48,208 nucleotides of DNA from Treponema sp. (GCA_024402505.1 JAKSTP010000022.1:1-48208), one strand, 5' to 3'. Shown: positions 9,334 to 18,047, counted from the stretch's first letter. Numbers and translations: made by a program. Notes: generated by a model from the sequence alone, not told the origin.

Positions 9334-9768
9334 ATGGCACTAAACAACCCCTACAGCGCTTATCAGAAAACCGGAATCAACACTGCAAGTCAGGGGAAAC
9401 TGGTTGTTCTTCTTTATGAAGGAGCCGTTAAACAGCTGGCACTTGCATCTTCACTTTTTGAAGCCGACGGATCTATGAAGGCAAAAAACATTGAAGCATA
9501 CGGAAAAGCCGTTGCAAAAGCAAAAAACATCATTGCAGAGCTTGAAGTTTCACTTGATATGGAAAAAGGCGGAGATATTGCAAAAAATCTCATGTCCCTT
9601 TACGTTTTCTTTAATGAACAGCTTATGAGTGCCGCAATCAACCGTGACAAATCAAAAATCGATACAGTACACAAAATGATGAAGGACCTTTGCGAAAGCT
9701 GGCAGAAAATTGCAGCAACAGCAAGCGCACCAAAACCTACAGAAAAACTCATCAACATTCAGGGATAA
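9334..9768 (+). CDS. fliS: Flagellin export chaperone FliS
   Basis: Cytoplasmic chaperone that binds flagellin C-termini and keeps flagellin from polymerising before export. The 144-residue product begins with the family hallmark NPYSAYQKTGINTASQGKLVVLLYEGAVKQL and is helical throughout, ending in a short tail. It has a strong SD (GGAGG) 8 nt upstream of the ATG. It is followed after 41 nt by a FlgN-like gene, and the sigma28-like promoter upstream fits late flagellar expression. In spirochaetes the client would be the periplasmic-flagellum core proteins FlaB (known biology, not seen here). Confidence 0.93.
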   Translation: MALNNPYSAYQKTGINTASQGKLVVLLYEGAVKQLALASSLFEADGSMKAKNIEAYGKAVAKAKNIIAELEVSLDMEKGGDIAKNLMSLYVFFNEQLMSAAINRDKSKIDTVHKMMKDLCESWQKIAATASAPKPTEKLINIQG

Positions 9769-9809
9769 AAAAGATATAAACTGGGCACAATAAGCTTCGG
9801 GAGGACAAT

Positions 9810-10283
9810 ATGGCAGAAATTACACAGGAAGAATTGAACGAAAGAGTTGCAGTTTTGAAAAGATTCAGAAGTCTTTTGGAACAGCAGCGGGAAAAATTCA
9901 AGGAATATCTTGCAGTTCTTGAAAAACAACAGGATTCAATCAATACAGAAAACACAACTGCCCTTATTGCCCACACAGAACTTGAACAGCAGGTTGTAAA
10001 AAACATTGCAAACCTTCAGAAGGTAATTGTACCTATGGGAAAAATGTACAATGCTGCACAGGCTTCTTCTGCAGAACAGGCATCAATCGAAAACCTGCAG
10101 CAGGAACTTAACGAACTTCAGAGTAAGGTACTTGTTCAGAATCAGAAAAACCGTGATCTTCTTCGGGTGCACATTGAAAATCTTAAAAATCAGATGGACA
10201 ACTACAAAAACCCATACAAAAACATTCGAAGCGTTTATGCAAAAACTTCAAATGTTGGAAGCATGGTAGAAATTCACGTATAA
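9810..10283 (+). CDS. FlgN-like flagellar export chaperone (probable)
   Basis: A 157-residue protein made almost wholly of heptad-patterned, Gln/Glu/Lys-rich helix. The C-terminal part, ending in NPYKNIRSVYAKTSNVGSMVEIHV, lacks helix-forming pattern. Size, coiled-coil content and position directly after fliS fit the FlgN family, which escorts the hook-filament junction proteins FlgK and FlgL to the export gate. It has its own SD (GGGAGG) and no terminator separates it from fliS. Sequence alone gives weak support, because FlgN proteins are diverse. It converges on the RNB nuclease gene with 14 nt between the two stop codons. Confidence 0.6.
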   Translation: MAEITQEELNERVAVLKRFRSLLEQQREKFKEYLAVLEKQQDSINTENTTALIAHTELEQQVVKNIANLQKVIVPMGKMYNAAQASSAEQASIENLQQELNELQSKVLVQNQKNRDLLRVHIENLKNQMDNYKNPYKNIRSVYAKTSNVGSMVEIHV

Positions 10284-10297
10284 TCAATTTCAAAAAA

Positions 10298-12190
10298 TTA
10301 CACTTTTATAAAATTAACTGTCTGGGTGGTCATGTCTATGTCGACCGCCCTAACTTTTATACAGTCATTGTAATCTTCATTTGTAAGAGCAATTGTTCCC
10401 TGCATATCCAGTTCCGGAATAAGGAACACTCTGTCATTCCCCTTAATATCAATACAATAGGCATCACCGGTCCACTGGGGATTCTGAAGAAGATAAACCA
10501 GTTTCCAGTGAGTATCTGAAAGACGGCTTGCTTTTTTTGCGGCAATACTGGCTGCATCACCGGCCGCAATACGTTCAAGCATTTCATCTTTTGTAAGAGT
10601 ACGGCGTTTATCAAGGAAAGCCCGCAGCTGTTCATGAGCAATAAGATCACCATAACGGCGCAAAGGAGAAGTAACCTGGCTGTAAAATGAAAGACCAAGC
10701 CCTGCGTGAGGAGATGGCGTAATACCCACAGATCGTTTGTGCATTTTTTTCAGAATCTGAAGCTGACCTGCATATCCTTCACGGACATTTTCAGGAAGAT
10801 CAGGGGCTTCCTGACTTACGTAAGGGAATGGAAGGCCGTTTTTAAATGCAAAACGGGCAGCCCCTTCTCCGGCCAGCAGCATCATTTCACAGATCATTGA
10901 ATTACTTTCGTATTTTTCATCACTTTCAAGACTGACTTTTTTTGTCTCTTTATCTACACTGATGTGAACTTCCGGAAAGTTGATGGAAACTGCACCGTTG
11001 GAATTTCGGCGCTGAATATTTTTACGTGCTATTTCAAAGAATACTTTCAGTTCAGGAGAATCCTTATGTTCATCAGCATATTTGTAAGTAAGTCGTTCAA
11101 CCTTAAGCTTTGTCTTGATTACTTCACAGGATTCAACTTCACAAGTTTCTGTTAATTTCAGTTTAAAAGAAAGTGCTACACTCCACTCTTTAAGGCCAAG
11201 AGCATAATCTTCAAGGCATTCTTCACAGAGCATTCGAGATGCACCTTCAGGAATATAAAGTGTTGTTCCCCGGTCACGGGCAGCCTTATCAATAGGACTG
11301 TCTGGAAGAACGTAACAGGCAGGGTCTGCAATATGAACCCAAAGATATTCTCCGTCCCAGGAAATTGCGTCATCAGGATCGGAAGACCACTCTGAGTCTA
11401 TGGCATATGCTTTGTGATCCAAAACCATTCGTTCTTCATCAGGAACAGCGCCAAGAGTTTCTTTTGCCGAAGCGAAAGAAAAACCAAAACGTGTTGGATG
11501 GGGATTCTTTGTTTCAGGCCAGATTCCCGTATCAATAAGCAGACGGTGAGCCTTTTCAGGAGTCTGAGAAAAACCTGCCTCGGCAAGTGTCTTTGATTTA
11601 TCTATTTTTCCAAGGGCAAGAGCTTCTACATCACCCATATAAACTGCATCTTCTGGGAGATTCAGTTTTTTTTCTTTAAGGCGGGAGATAAAGGCAGCAC
11701 GAATTTCACCGGCATGTTCTTTTTCATCCTGCTCTTTTTTTAGTTTTGCAATTTCGTCATCACTTCTGATAGAAAAAGTGATTGAACCGTTTTTAAAATT
11801 CTGATCATCAAGACTGAACAAAAGTGATGAACGAACTGCATTGAAAAAGCAAAAAATCTCGTCGCCCTTCACTTCTCCTGCAGCCATTTCCATAAGATCC
11901 CCAAGGGGAATCTGGGAAGACTGGTCATCTGAAAGAAAAAGTTCCCGGGCTTCTTCAAGGCCTGCACTGTAATCTTTTGAAAGAGCAATTACATTATCAA
12001 GGGAAGAAACAGGATCTTCAGAAAGGAGAATAAAATCTTTGTCGCGGATTTTCTGTTCTGCATAAACAGCCTTTTTACCGGTGGCCGTGGCAGGCTGAGT
12101 ACAATATTTAACAATGTACTTATCCCCTTCACGGTCGGTAATTATTGCGGCATTGTTTTTATAAAGAACAAGAGAGTTTTTTGCCGGCAT
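10298..12190 (-). CDS. RNB-domain ribonuclease (RNase II/R family)
   Basis: Predicted 3'-5' exoribonuclease. The catalytic RNB domain carries four acidic residues in the exact RNase II spacing: Asp265, Asp271, Asp273 and Asp274 in the DSEWSSDPDDAISW region. Downstream are the conserved RGTTLYIP and SPLRRYGDLIAHEQL motifs, the latter holding the catalytic arginine. The roughly 230 residues before the RNB domain do not resemble the usual pair of cold-shock domains, and the C-terminal S1-like part is short, so this is a divergent RNase II-like enzyme rather than textbook RNase R. The start is set at the ATG at 12190, 11 nt after the outer-membrane gene stop. An earlier TTG at 12238 would overlap that gene by 37 nt. 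Confidence 0.85.
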   Translation of the reverse strand: MPAKNSLVLYKNNAAIITDREGDKYIVKYCTQPATATGKKAVYAEQKIRDKDFILLSEDPVSSLDNVIALSKDYSAGLEEARELFLSDDQSSQIPLGDLMEMAAGEVKGDEIFCFFNAVRSSLLFSLDDQNFKNGSITFSIRSDDEIAKLKKEQDEKEHAGEIRAAFISRLKEKKLNLPEDAVYMGDVEALALGKIDKSKTLAEAGFSQTPEKAHRLLIDTGIWPETKNPHPTRFGFSFASAKETLGAVPDEERMVLDHKAYAIDSEWSSDPDDAISWDGEYLWVHIADPACYVLPDSPIDKAARDRGTTLYIPEGASRMLCEECLEDYALGLKEWSVALSFKLKLTETCEVESCEVIKTKLKVERLTYKYADEHKDSPELKVFFEIARKNIQRRNSNGAVSINFPEVHISVDKETKKVSLESDEKYESNSMICEMMLLAGEGAARFAFKNGLPFPYVSQEAPDLPENVREGYAGQLQILKKMHKRSVGITPSPHAGLGLSFYSQVTSPLRRYGDLIAHEQLRAFLDKRRTLTKDEMLERIAAGDAASIAAKKASRLSDTHWKLVYLLQNPQWTGDAYCIDIKGNDRVFLIPELDMQGTIALTNEDYNDCIKVRAVDIDMTTQTVNFIKV

Positions 12191-12201
12191 ATCAATTAAT
12201 C

Positions 12202-13410
12202 TTAGTAGCGGTATGTCCAGTAAACGCCTGTTACCCAAACGTTCTGTTCACGTCCGTAGAAAGCCTGACGGTACTGATAATCAAAGGCAGCTGAAAGGCT
12301 GTTCTGTTTATTGATTGTAATTGTGATGTCTGGACGGATGTTGAATACGTGTCCACCAGTGTAAGTTTTTGTTTCATTGTACAATGGCTGTTTGTCATCA
12401 TACCATCTTCTGTCAGATGAACCTGCGCCGTAACTTCCGTATACACCAAGTTTAACCTGATCAATTGCAAGGTCGAAACGACAGCCTGTGTACCATGCAA
12501 CAGAATAATTGTCGTTTTCGTAGAATGTAAGACCAAGTTCTGGACGGAGTGTAATGCCTGCTTTTGGAATGCCAATGTTCAATGTAGCACCTGTTCCGCA
12601 AACTCCGTTATCAGCACTGTCGCCTACGTTTTTGAAAGTAATGTAAGCAGAAATATTGAAGTTTTTGTTGATACCGATAGTTGTTCCAGTGTAGATTTCT
12701 CCCTGTCCGTTGAACATGCTGAGATAAGCAAATCCAAGTGAAAGATTATCAATAGGATTGAAAGTAATACCAAGGTTAGCTTTAAAGCGGTCTTTTGCAG
12801 TAAATTCACCGTCACCAATAACAAAACCTACTTCGAAGATTTTTTTGTAGTGGAGTTTTGCACCGATTGCAGTACGAGCATAGTTATTTGCATATGTTAC
12901 ATAACCTGCTACATCACGTGATCCTGGGACGCCTTCAAGAAGTCCGCCCTGTGGAGCATGTGCATATGGTTCCCACCAGTATCCGTATGAAACTGGAGCA
13001 GGACCGGCTTTCCATTCAAGACGAGTTCCCATTCCAAAGTCAAGGAAGTCTGTGAAGTGGATAACAAAGTTCAAGTAGTTTTCATCTGTAAAATCATCAG
13101 CAATGTAGTAAAGTGGAGTTCGTCCTACATTTGAAAGCATAATTCCCTGAAGATCATTTGTTCCGTTGTAGTTTGTGGCAGCAGCCCAGTTGAGCATACC
13201 ATCCATTGTAAATTTTCCAAGATCAACACGTGCCTGAGCAGTTTCATGAAGTCCGTACCAGCGGATACTCTGTTTTTCCTGGTTAACTTCAGCTCTTGGA
13301 CGACCAAAACCAGACCACAATGTGTTGATTACACCTTTGTAACCCATTACCTGTGCTGAAAGAGTAAATGCACAAAAGGCTACAGCAATAATAGAAATCA
13401 GTTTTTTCAT
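12202..13410 (-). CDS. Treponemal outer-membrane beta-barrel protein
   Basis: A 402-residue exported protein. The N-terminus is a signal peptide (MKKLISIIAVAFCAFTLSAQ). The mature part is built of alternating polar/hydrophobic strands rich in Gly, Tyr, Trp and Asn, and it ends in WVTGVYWTYRY, a terminal aromatic strand as expected for BamA-inserted barrels. No catalytic motif is seen; a porin-like role is likely but not shown. It has a GAGGGG SD before the ATG and a TATACT box at 13440-13435 without a good -35. No terminator separates it from the RNB ribonuclease gene downstream. Confidence 0.75.
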   Translation of the reverse strand: MKKLISIIAVAFCAFTLSAQVMGYKGVINTLWSGFGRPRAEVNQEKQSIRWYGLHETAQARVDLGKFTMDGMLNWAAATNYNGTNDLQGIMLSNVGRTPLYYIADDFTDENYLNFVIHFTDFLDFGMGTRLEWKAGPAPVSYGYWWEPYAHAPQGGLLEGVPGSRDVAGYVTYANNYARTAIGAKLHYKKIFEVGFVIGDGEFTAKDRFKANLGITFNPIDNLSLGFAYLSMFNGQGEIYTGTTIGINKNFNISAYITFKNVGDSADNGVCGTGATLNIGIPKAGITLRPELGLTFYENDNYSVAWYTGCRFDLAIDQVKLGVYGSYGAGSSDRRWYDDKQPLYNETKTYTGGHVFNIRPDITITINKQNSLSAAFDYQYRQAFYGREQNVWVTGVYWTYRY

Positions 13411-13474
13411 ATTGATTTCACCCCTCTTTGAATTAGTATAGGGGAAATTTACTATATTTGATTATTTTGTTCAA

Positions 13475-13508
13475 TAAAAAAAGCACCCTCTGTAAAAGAG
13501 AGTGCTTT
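13475..13508 (-). terminator. Intrinsic terminator of the msmK-type gene
   Basis: On the minus strand a 12-bp stem (13508-13497 with 13491-13480, one G-U pair) closes a 5-nt loop and is followed by a run of T. It begins 35 nt after the stop codon of the ABC ATPase gene and insulates the outer-membrane protein gene downstream. Confidence 0.85.
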
Positions 13509-13542
13509 CTATCAGTAAATCTAATTAAAGATATTGATTAAA

Positions 13543-14664
13543 TTACCATTTCTTTTCGATTGGATCTACGATATTTACTTCGCCTTCTTCCATGCTGAAG
13601 AACTTTGCTTTTTCCATGTTTGGAACAACGTTTACGCTGTCACCAAGACGGAATTCAGCATTAGCTGTTGTTTTAGCGATGATAGACTGACCTTTGTTAG
13701 AAACCAGGTAAAGGTGTGTTTCAGCACCAAGAGGTTCTTTGTTAGTAATCTTCATCTGCATGTTGTTTGTTGCAGCTGGTTTTTCAGTGTACTGCATATC
13801 TTCTGGACGGATACCGAAAGATACTTCTTTGTTTACATAGTCTTTAAGTGCTTTAGCCTGAGCTTCTGTTGGAACGATTTCGAAAGAACCTTCGTCACAA
13901 ACGATAGCACCGTTCTTTTCAAGAACTTTTACTGTGAGGAAGTTCATTGGAGGTGTTCCGATGAATCCTGCTACGAATTTGTTGATTGGGTTGTTGTAAA
14001 GGTAAAGTGGAGCACCAATCTGCTGGATAACACCGTCTTTCATTACAACGATTTTTGTACCAAGAGTCATAGCTTCGATCTGGTCGTGAGTAACGTAGAT
14101 CATTGTAGCCTGGAGTCTGTTGTGGAGAGATGCAAGTTCAGAACGCATTGTAACGCGGAGTTTAGCATCCAAGTTTGACAAAGGTTCGTCGAACAAGAAT
14201 ACTTTAGGGTTACGAACGATAGCACGTCCTACAGCAACACGCTGGCGCTGACCACCAGAGAGAGCCTTTGGTTTACGATCAAGGTACTGTGTAAGGTCGA
14301 GCTGTTTTGCAGCATCGCGAACACGGCGGTCGATTTCCTGTTTGTCCATTTTGCGGATTTTAAGACCGAAAGCCATGTTATCATATACAGTCATATGTGG
14401 GTACAAAGCGTAGTTCTGGAAAACCATGGCGATGTCACGATCTTTTGGTGGAACATCGTTCATTTCTACACCGTCGATGTAGAGTTTTCCGTCTGTGATG
14501 TCTTCAAGACCAGCAACCATACGGAGAGTTGTTGATTTACCACATCCTGATGGTCCTACGAATACACAGAATTCTTTGTCTTCGATTGTGATATTGGCGT
14601 TATCAACAGCGCGAACACCGCCGTCGTATACTTTACCAATACCTTTAAGTTCTACTTTTGCCAT
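13543..14664 (-). CDS. msmK: Carbohydrate ABC transporter ATPase, MsmK/UgpC type
   Basis: ATP-binding subunit that powers sugar uptake by binding-protein-dependent ABC transporters. The 373 residues show Walker A GPSGCGKST at 37-45, the signature LSGGQ at 135-139 and Walker B VFLFDE at 155-160. A roughly 140-residue C-terminal OB-type regulatory domain follows, as in MalK, UgpC and MsmK. It is alone: no permease or binding protein lies next to it, and it has its own consensus promoter and terminator. That is the arrangement of a shared ATPase serving several sugar transporters (known for MsmK and MsiK); sharing is inferred here. AGGAGG lies 9 nt upstream of the ATG. UgpC is an equally fair name. 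Confidence 0.9.
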   Translation of the reverse strand: MAKVELKGIGKVYDGGVRAVDNANITIEDKEFCVFVGPSGCGKSTTLRMVAGLEDITDGKLYIDGVEMNDVPPKDRDIAMVFQNYALYPHMTVYDNMAFGLKIRKMDKQEIDRRVRDAAKQLDLTQYLDRKPKALSGGQRQRVAVGRAIVRNPKVFLFDEPLSNLDAKLRVTMRSELASLHNRLQATMIYVTHDQIEAMTLGTKIVVMKDGVIQQIGAPLYLYNNPINKFVAGFIGTPPMNFLTVKVLEKNGAIVCDEGSFEIVPTEAQAKALKDYVNKEVSFGIRPEDMQYTEKPAATNNMQMKITNKEPLGAETHLYLVSNKGQSIIAKTTANAEFRLGDSVNVVPNMEKAKFFSMEEGEVNIVDPIEKKW

Positions 14665-14700
14665 TTATTTGGCCTCCTAAAGGGTTATATTATTAATATC

Positions 14701-14729
14701 ATTTTACGCCACTTCAGGAGGCAAGTCAA
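14701..14729 (-). promoter_or_regulatory. sigma70 promoter of the msmK-type gene
   Basis: On the minus strand TTGACT (14729-14724), a 17-nt spacer and TAAAAT (14706-14701). Transcription should start near 14694, giving a leader of about 30 nt. Just upstream of the -35 lies the inverted repeat AATTCT-N3-AGAATT (within 14731-14748), a possible operator. The spacer also contains a sequence complementary to the SD region. Confidence 0.75.
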
Positions 14730-14754
14730 ACGAATTCTAACAGAATTTCAAATT

Positions 14755-15888
14755 TTATTTGCACTCAGCAATTAGTTTTGCAACCTGTTCAAGATCGTCG
14801 CGAATCTTAAGCTGCTGAGGACAGGCTTTTTCACACTTACCGCATTTAATACAGTTATCAGCACGAGTTTTTCCATCTTTAAGCTGATTATTCAAAACCC
14901 ATGTTACATGACCTTTATTATTGTACATACTTGAGAAATTCCACATAGCAAAGTTTGCAGGAATATCAACGCCGGCAGGACAAGGCATACAGTAACGACA
15001 GCCTGTACATCCATTTTTTACCCGTGCACGGATTGCATCAGCAACTTCTTTAACGGCATTATTTTCTGCTTCCCCAAATGGAACAAAACCTGTGAAAGTT
15101 TTCAGGTTATCTTCCAGCTGTGCTTCATCACTCATGCCGGAAAGAACAACTTTTACATTTGGAAGACTTGCTACCCATTTAAGAGCCCAGCTTGCATTTG
15201 AAGCATCTTTTGCAAGTTTTACAAATGGATCTACAACTTCGGAAGGAAGATTTGCAAGAGAACCGCCTTTAACTGGTTCCATAATCACGATAGGAACATT
15301 AAGTTTTTCTGCAAGTTCATAACCTTTCATTCCGGCCTGTTCATTTACATCCATATAATTCAGCTGAATCTGACAGAAATCCCAGTCCCGGTAATTGATA
15401 ATTTCTTCAAAAACAGGATATGCATCATGGAATGAAAAACCAAGATATTTAATCTTTCCTTCCTTTTTATATTTTTCAAGAAGTTCCACTACTCCAAGGT
15501 CCCGCATTCTGTCCCAGGTATCTTTTCCCATGGCATGCATAAGATAAAAATCAACGTAGTCTGACTGGAGATGTTCAAGCTGAGTTTTAAAAATGCGCTC
15601 TGCGTCTTCAAGAGTTTTAATTTCCCAAGGAGGAAGTTTTGTTGCAAACATAAATGATTCACGAGGATATTTTTTCATTACGCGGCCAACAAAAGGTTCG
15701 CTTGTTCCTCCGTGGTAAGGCCAGGCTGTATCAAAATAATTGACACCTGCTTCATAAGCCTTATCAAGCATTTTTTCTGCACGTTCTTCATCAATTTTTC
15801 CGTCTTTTGTAGGAAAACGCATACAGCCGAATCCCAGGAGAGATGCATCAACTCCAAGTTTTTCAATCTTACGTTTTGTTACTGCCAT
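14755..15888 (-). CDS. Aldo/keto reductase with C-terminal 4Fe-4S domain
   Basis: NAD(P)H-type aldo/keto reductase barrel fused to an Fe-S tail. Residues 1-280 form the AKR domain with LGFGCMRFP, the catalytic-type NYFDTAWPYHGG segment and the DFYLMHAMG segment. Residues after about 290 carry two cysteine clusters, CTGCRYCMPC and CIKCGKCEKAC, each able to bind a 4Fe-4S cluster. Members are common in anaerobes and usually called 'predicted oxidoreductase'; the substrate is unknown. The ATG follows GGAGATATAA. A perfect TATAAT at 15922-15917 upstream, inside the loop of the preceding terminator, may be its promoter. Confidence 0.88.
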   Translation of the reverse strand: MAVTKRKIEKLGVDASLLGFGCMRFPTKDGKIDEERAEKMLDKAYEAGVNYFDTAWPYHGGTSEPFVGRVMKKYPRESFMFATKLPPWEIKTLEDAERIFKTQLEHLQSDYVDFYLMHAMGKDTWDRMRDLGVVELLEKYKKEGKIKYLGFSFHDAYPVFEEIINYRDWDFCQIQLNYMDVNEQAGMKGYELAEKLNVPIVIMEPVKGGSLANLPSEVVDPFVKLAKDASNASWALKWVASLPNVKVVLSGMSDEAQLEDNLKTFTGFVPFGEAENNAVKEVADAIRARVKNGCTGCRYCMPCPAGVDIPANFAMWNFSSMYNNKGHVTWVLNNQLKDGKTRADNCIKCGKCEKACPQQLKIRDDLEQVAKLIAECK

Positions 15889-15900
15889 TTATATCTCCAG

Positions 15901-15955
15901 AAAAAAAATCACCTTAATTATACAGGCAGAATCCCGCATAAAAAAAGGTGATTTT
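15901..15955 (-). terminator. Terminator of the MFS gene with a -10 box in its loop
   Basis: On the minus strand an 11-bp stem (15955-15945 with 15915-15905) is followed by T residues to 15901. The 29-nt loop is long for an intrinsic terminator and contains a perfect TATAAT (15922-15917) that could serve the aldo/keto reductase gene starting at 15888. No good -35 accompanies it. Confidence 0.5.
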
Positions 15956-16005
15956 CTCTATTATAATAGTAGAATTTGTGTCCTGATTAGAACCAGAACC
16001 TGTTT

Positions 16006-17346
16006 TTACTCAGCAGCTTTTCCTGATTTTTTAACAAGGAACAGAGAAAGCAGAAGAGCTACGATGTAAAGAACAAGAGTTGCTACCAGGATTCTCTGCA
16101 TACCAACAGGGTTGATAGACATAAGTTTTCCGTGATATTCAACTTTTTCTACTGCTCCACCAAAGTGTTTGATGATAAAAGCAGCCAGCTGTGGACCTGC
16201 AATACCTGCGAATCCCCATGCTGAAAGTGTAATTCCGTGGATAGCTGAGATAGAACCCATTCCGTAGTGGTCAGAAAGCAGTGTTGGAACGTTAGAGAAT
16301 CCTCCGCCGTATCCTGCGTTTACAACCATAATCAGACAAACAACAATAATTGCAAGGAAAGCATTGCTTGGAGCATTGATGATACCGTTTGTAACAAGAA
16401 CGATTGCAGTAAATACAATAGAAAGAATGAAAATCATTTTGTAGATTGTATTTCGGTCTTTCATTGTGTCGGCCCATGCAGAGAATCCAAGACGACCGCC
16501 TGCATTGAATACAGCAGAAATAGCACCAAGAGTACCGGCAATTTCAACAAATCCTACTGTAATGAAAAGCTGTTTTTCATAAGAAATGATTGCAAGCCCA
16601 CAAGTGATGTTAAGGAAGAACATGAGCCAGATACCAATGTAGTTTCCCATAGGTTTTGTTTTAAGAACTTCCATGATTGTAGGTTTCTTTTCATTTCCGG
16701 AAGGTTCATGCCAGTCAGCTGGTTTTGCAAGAAGAAGGTGTCCAACAAACATCATTACGAAATAAACAGCACCAAGAATATAGAACATTTTGTCGATATC
16801 CATGTGTTTCTGCATTTCTTCCATGATAGGAGCACCAATAGCTTTTGCAGCACCGAATCCTGCTACAGCAAGACCTGTTGCAAGACCCTTACGATCCTGG
16901 AACCACAGCATAAGTGTTTTAACTGGTGAAAGGTAACCTGTTCCAAGACCTACACCCATTACAAATCCGTAAGAAACGAAAATACCAATAAGTGCCAGAA
17001 CACTAGGAGCACCTGCCCCTCCGTTATAAGCATTAGTACCAAGTTTTACAAAAAGACCTGTACCAATCATACCTGCTGCAAAACAGATTGTAGCAATAAG
17101 TGAAGATTTGTGAATATCCTTTTCTACTACATTACCAAGGAAAGCTGCTGAAAGACCAAGAAAGAGAATTGCCAGACTGAAAGCCCAGTTTACTGTAGAA
17201 ACATCGAAACCAATCTGACTTGCGATTCCTGTACTAACATAAGACCAGCAGTAAACAGTACCGATACTGCAGTGAAGCAGGAGACCAGGAATAGCAGCAC
17301 GAATCCATTTATTTGTGCGCCATCCGCCTTTTGCTGTGTTTTCCAT
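16006..17346 (-). CDS. OFA-family MFS transporter (oxalate/formate antiporter-like)
   Basis: Major-facilitator membrane protein of about 446 residues with twelve predicted helices. The N-terminal part (IRAAIPGLLLHCSIGTVYCWSYV) and the later NAGGRLGFSAWAD motif are typical of the oxalate/formate antiporter family, which exchanges small organic acids; the real substrate cannot be read from sequence. The start was placed at the ATG at 17346 with GGTGG 8 nt upstream, rather than the in-frame GTG at 17358, which overlaps that SD. It is divergent from infC, with a 152-bp gap, and is followed by its own terminator-like hairpin. Confidence 0.85.
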   Translation of the reverse strand: MENTAKGGWRTNKWIRAAIPGLLLHCSIGTVYCWSYVSTGIASQIGFDVSTVNWAFSLAILFLGLSAAFLGNVVEKDIHKSSLIATICFAAGMIGTGLFVKLGTNAYNGGAGAPSVLALIGIFVSYGFVMGVGLGTGYLSPVKTLMLWFQDRKGLATGLAVAGFGAAKAIGAPIMEEMQKHMDIDKMFYILGAVYFVMMFVGHLLLAKPADWHEPSGNEKKPTIMEVLKTKPMGNYIGIWLMFFLNITCGLAIISYEKQLFITVGFVEIAGTLGAISAVFNAGGRLGFSAWADTMKDRNTIYKMIFILSIVFTAIVLVTNGIINAPSNAFLAIIVVCLIMVVNAGYGGGFSNVPTLLSDHYGMGSISAIHGITLSAWGFAGIAGPQLAAFIIKHFGGAVEKVEYHGKLMSINPVGMQRILVATLVLYIVALLLSLFLVKKSGKAAE

Positions 17347-17420
17347 AATATGGACCACCTGAATTAATAAAATTTTTTACGTTTAATATTCTATATTATA
17401 GATTCTAAAGTTTCAATCTC

Positions 17421-17449
17421 TTGAATATAACATTTTATTTTTGTATAAT
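17421..17449 (+). promoter_or_regulatory. sigma70 promoter of the infC-rpmI-rplT operon
   Basis: TTGAAT (17421-17426), 17 nt and a perfect TATAAT (17444-17449). Transcription from about 17456 gives a leader of roughly 43 nt with a small hairpin (AGTGT/ACACT, near 17472-17488) just before the SD. No long L20-binding leader of the Bacillus type fits in this space. Confidence 0.7.
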
Positions 17450-17498
17450 GCTAGAACACGCTTATGTTAAAAAGTGTTTACTGACACTAGGAGGATAG

Positions 17499-18032
17499 TT
17501 GGCATACCAAAACAACAACAACAATAAGGGATTACGCATCAACGAAATGATTCGTATTCGTGAGGTTAGACTTATTGACGATGAGGGAAATCAGATGGGA
17601 ATTCTCCCGACATCTGAAGCTCTCAATATGGCAAAAGACAAAGATCTCGATCTTGTTGAAGTTTCGCCAAACGCAAATCCACCGGTTTGTAAAATACTGG
17701 ACTATGGAAAGTACCGGTTCGAACAGGAGAAAAAGCTCCGTGACTCCAAAAAGAATCAGAAAGTACTTAAGCTCAAGGAAATCCGCATGCAGCCAAAGAT
17801 TGGCTCAGGGGATCTTGACACCAAGGCCAAACATATTCAGGAATTCTTGGACGAAGGCGACAAGGTAAAAGTAACAATCCGTTTCCGCGGACGTGAACTT
17901 GCCCACACCGACCTCGGCTTTGATGTAATGAATGAAGTGTTAAAGAGGCTTACTTCGGCGTACGTTATCGAAAAAGAGGCTGCTATGGAAGGCCGAAATA
18001 TGTCGATGACAATCTCAGCAAAAGCCAAATAA
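17499..18032 (+). CDS. infC: Translation initiation factor IF-3
   Basis: Binds the 30S subunit, keeps subunits apart and proofreads the start codon. The 177 residues contain the N-domain signature [19 protein letters not shown], the linker [15 protein letters not shown] and the C-domain [10 protein letters not shown], all canonical. The start codon is TTG with AGGAGG just upstream; no ATG lies at the N-terminus. IF-3 discriminates against non-standard starts, and in enterobacteria the rare AUU start gives autogenous control, so a TTG here may play the same part (inference). It is the first gene of the infC-rpmI-rplT operon. Confidence 0.97.
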   Translation: MAYQNNNNNKGLRINEMIRIREVRLIDDEGNQMGILPTSEALNMAKDKDLDLVEVSPNANPPVCKILDYGKYRFEQEKKLRDSKKNQKVLKLKEIRMQPKIGSGDLDTKAKHIQEFLDEGDKVKVTIRFRGRELAHTDLGFDVMNEVLKRLTSAYVIEKEAAMEGRNMSMTISAKAK

Positions 18033-18047
18033 TTAAGGGGTAGAAAA

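Noticed and set aside
12191..12238. Earlier TTG start for the RNB nuclease
   Set aside because: Would overlap the outer-membrane gene by 37 nt without an SD.
13534..14178. 214-residue open frame opposite the msmK-type gene
   Set aside because: Antisense to a highly conserved coding region, strange composition (rich in Cys, Phe and Trp) and no SD; a mirror effect of the ATPase's codon use.
16267..16929. 220-residue open frame opposite the MFS gene
   Set aside because: Antisense to a membrane-protein gene, low-complexity Cys/Asn/Ser composition, no SD, no domain.
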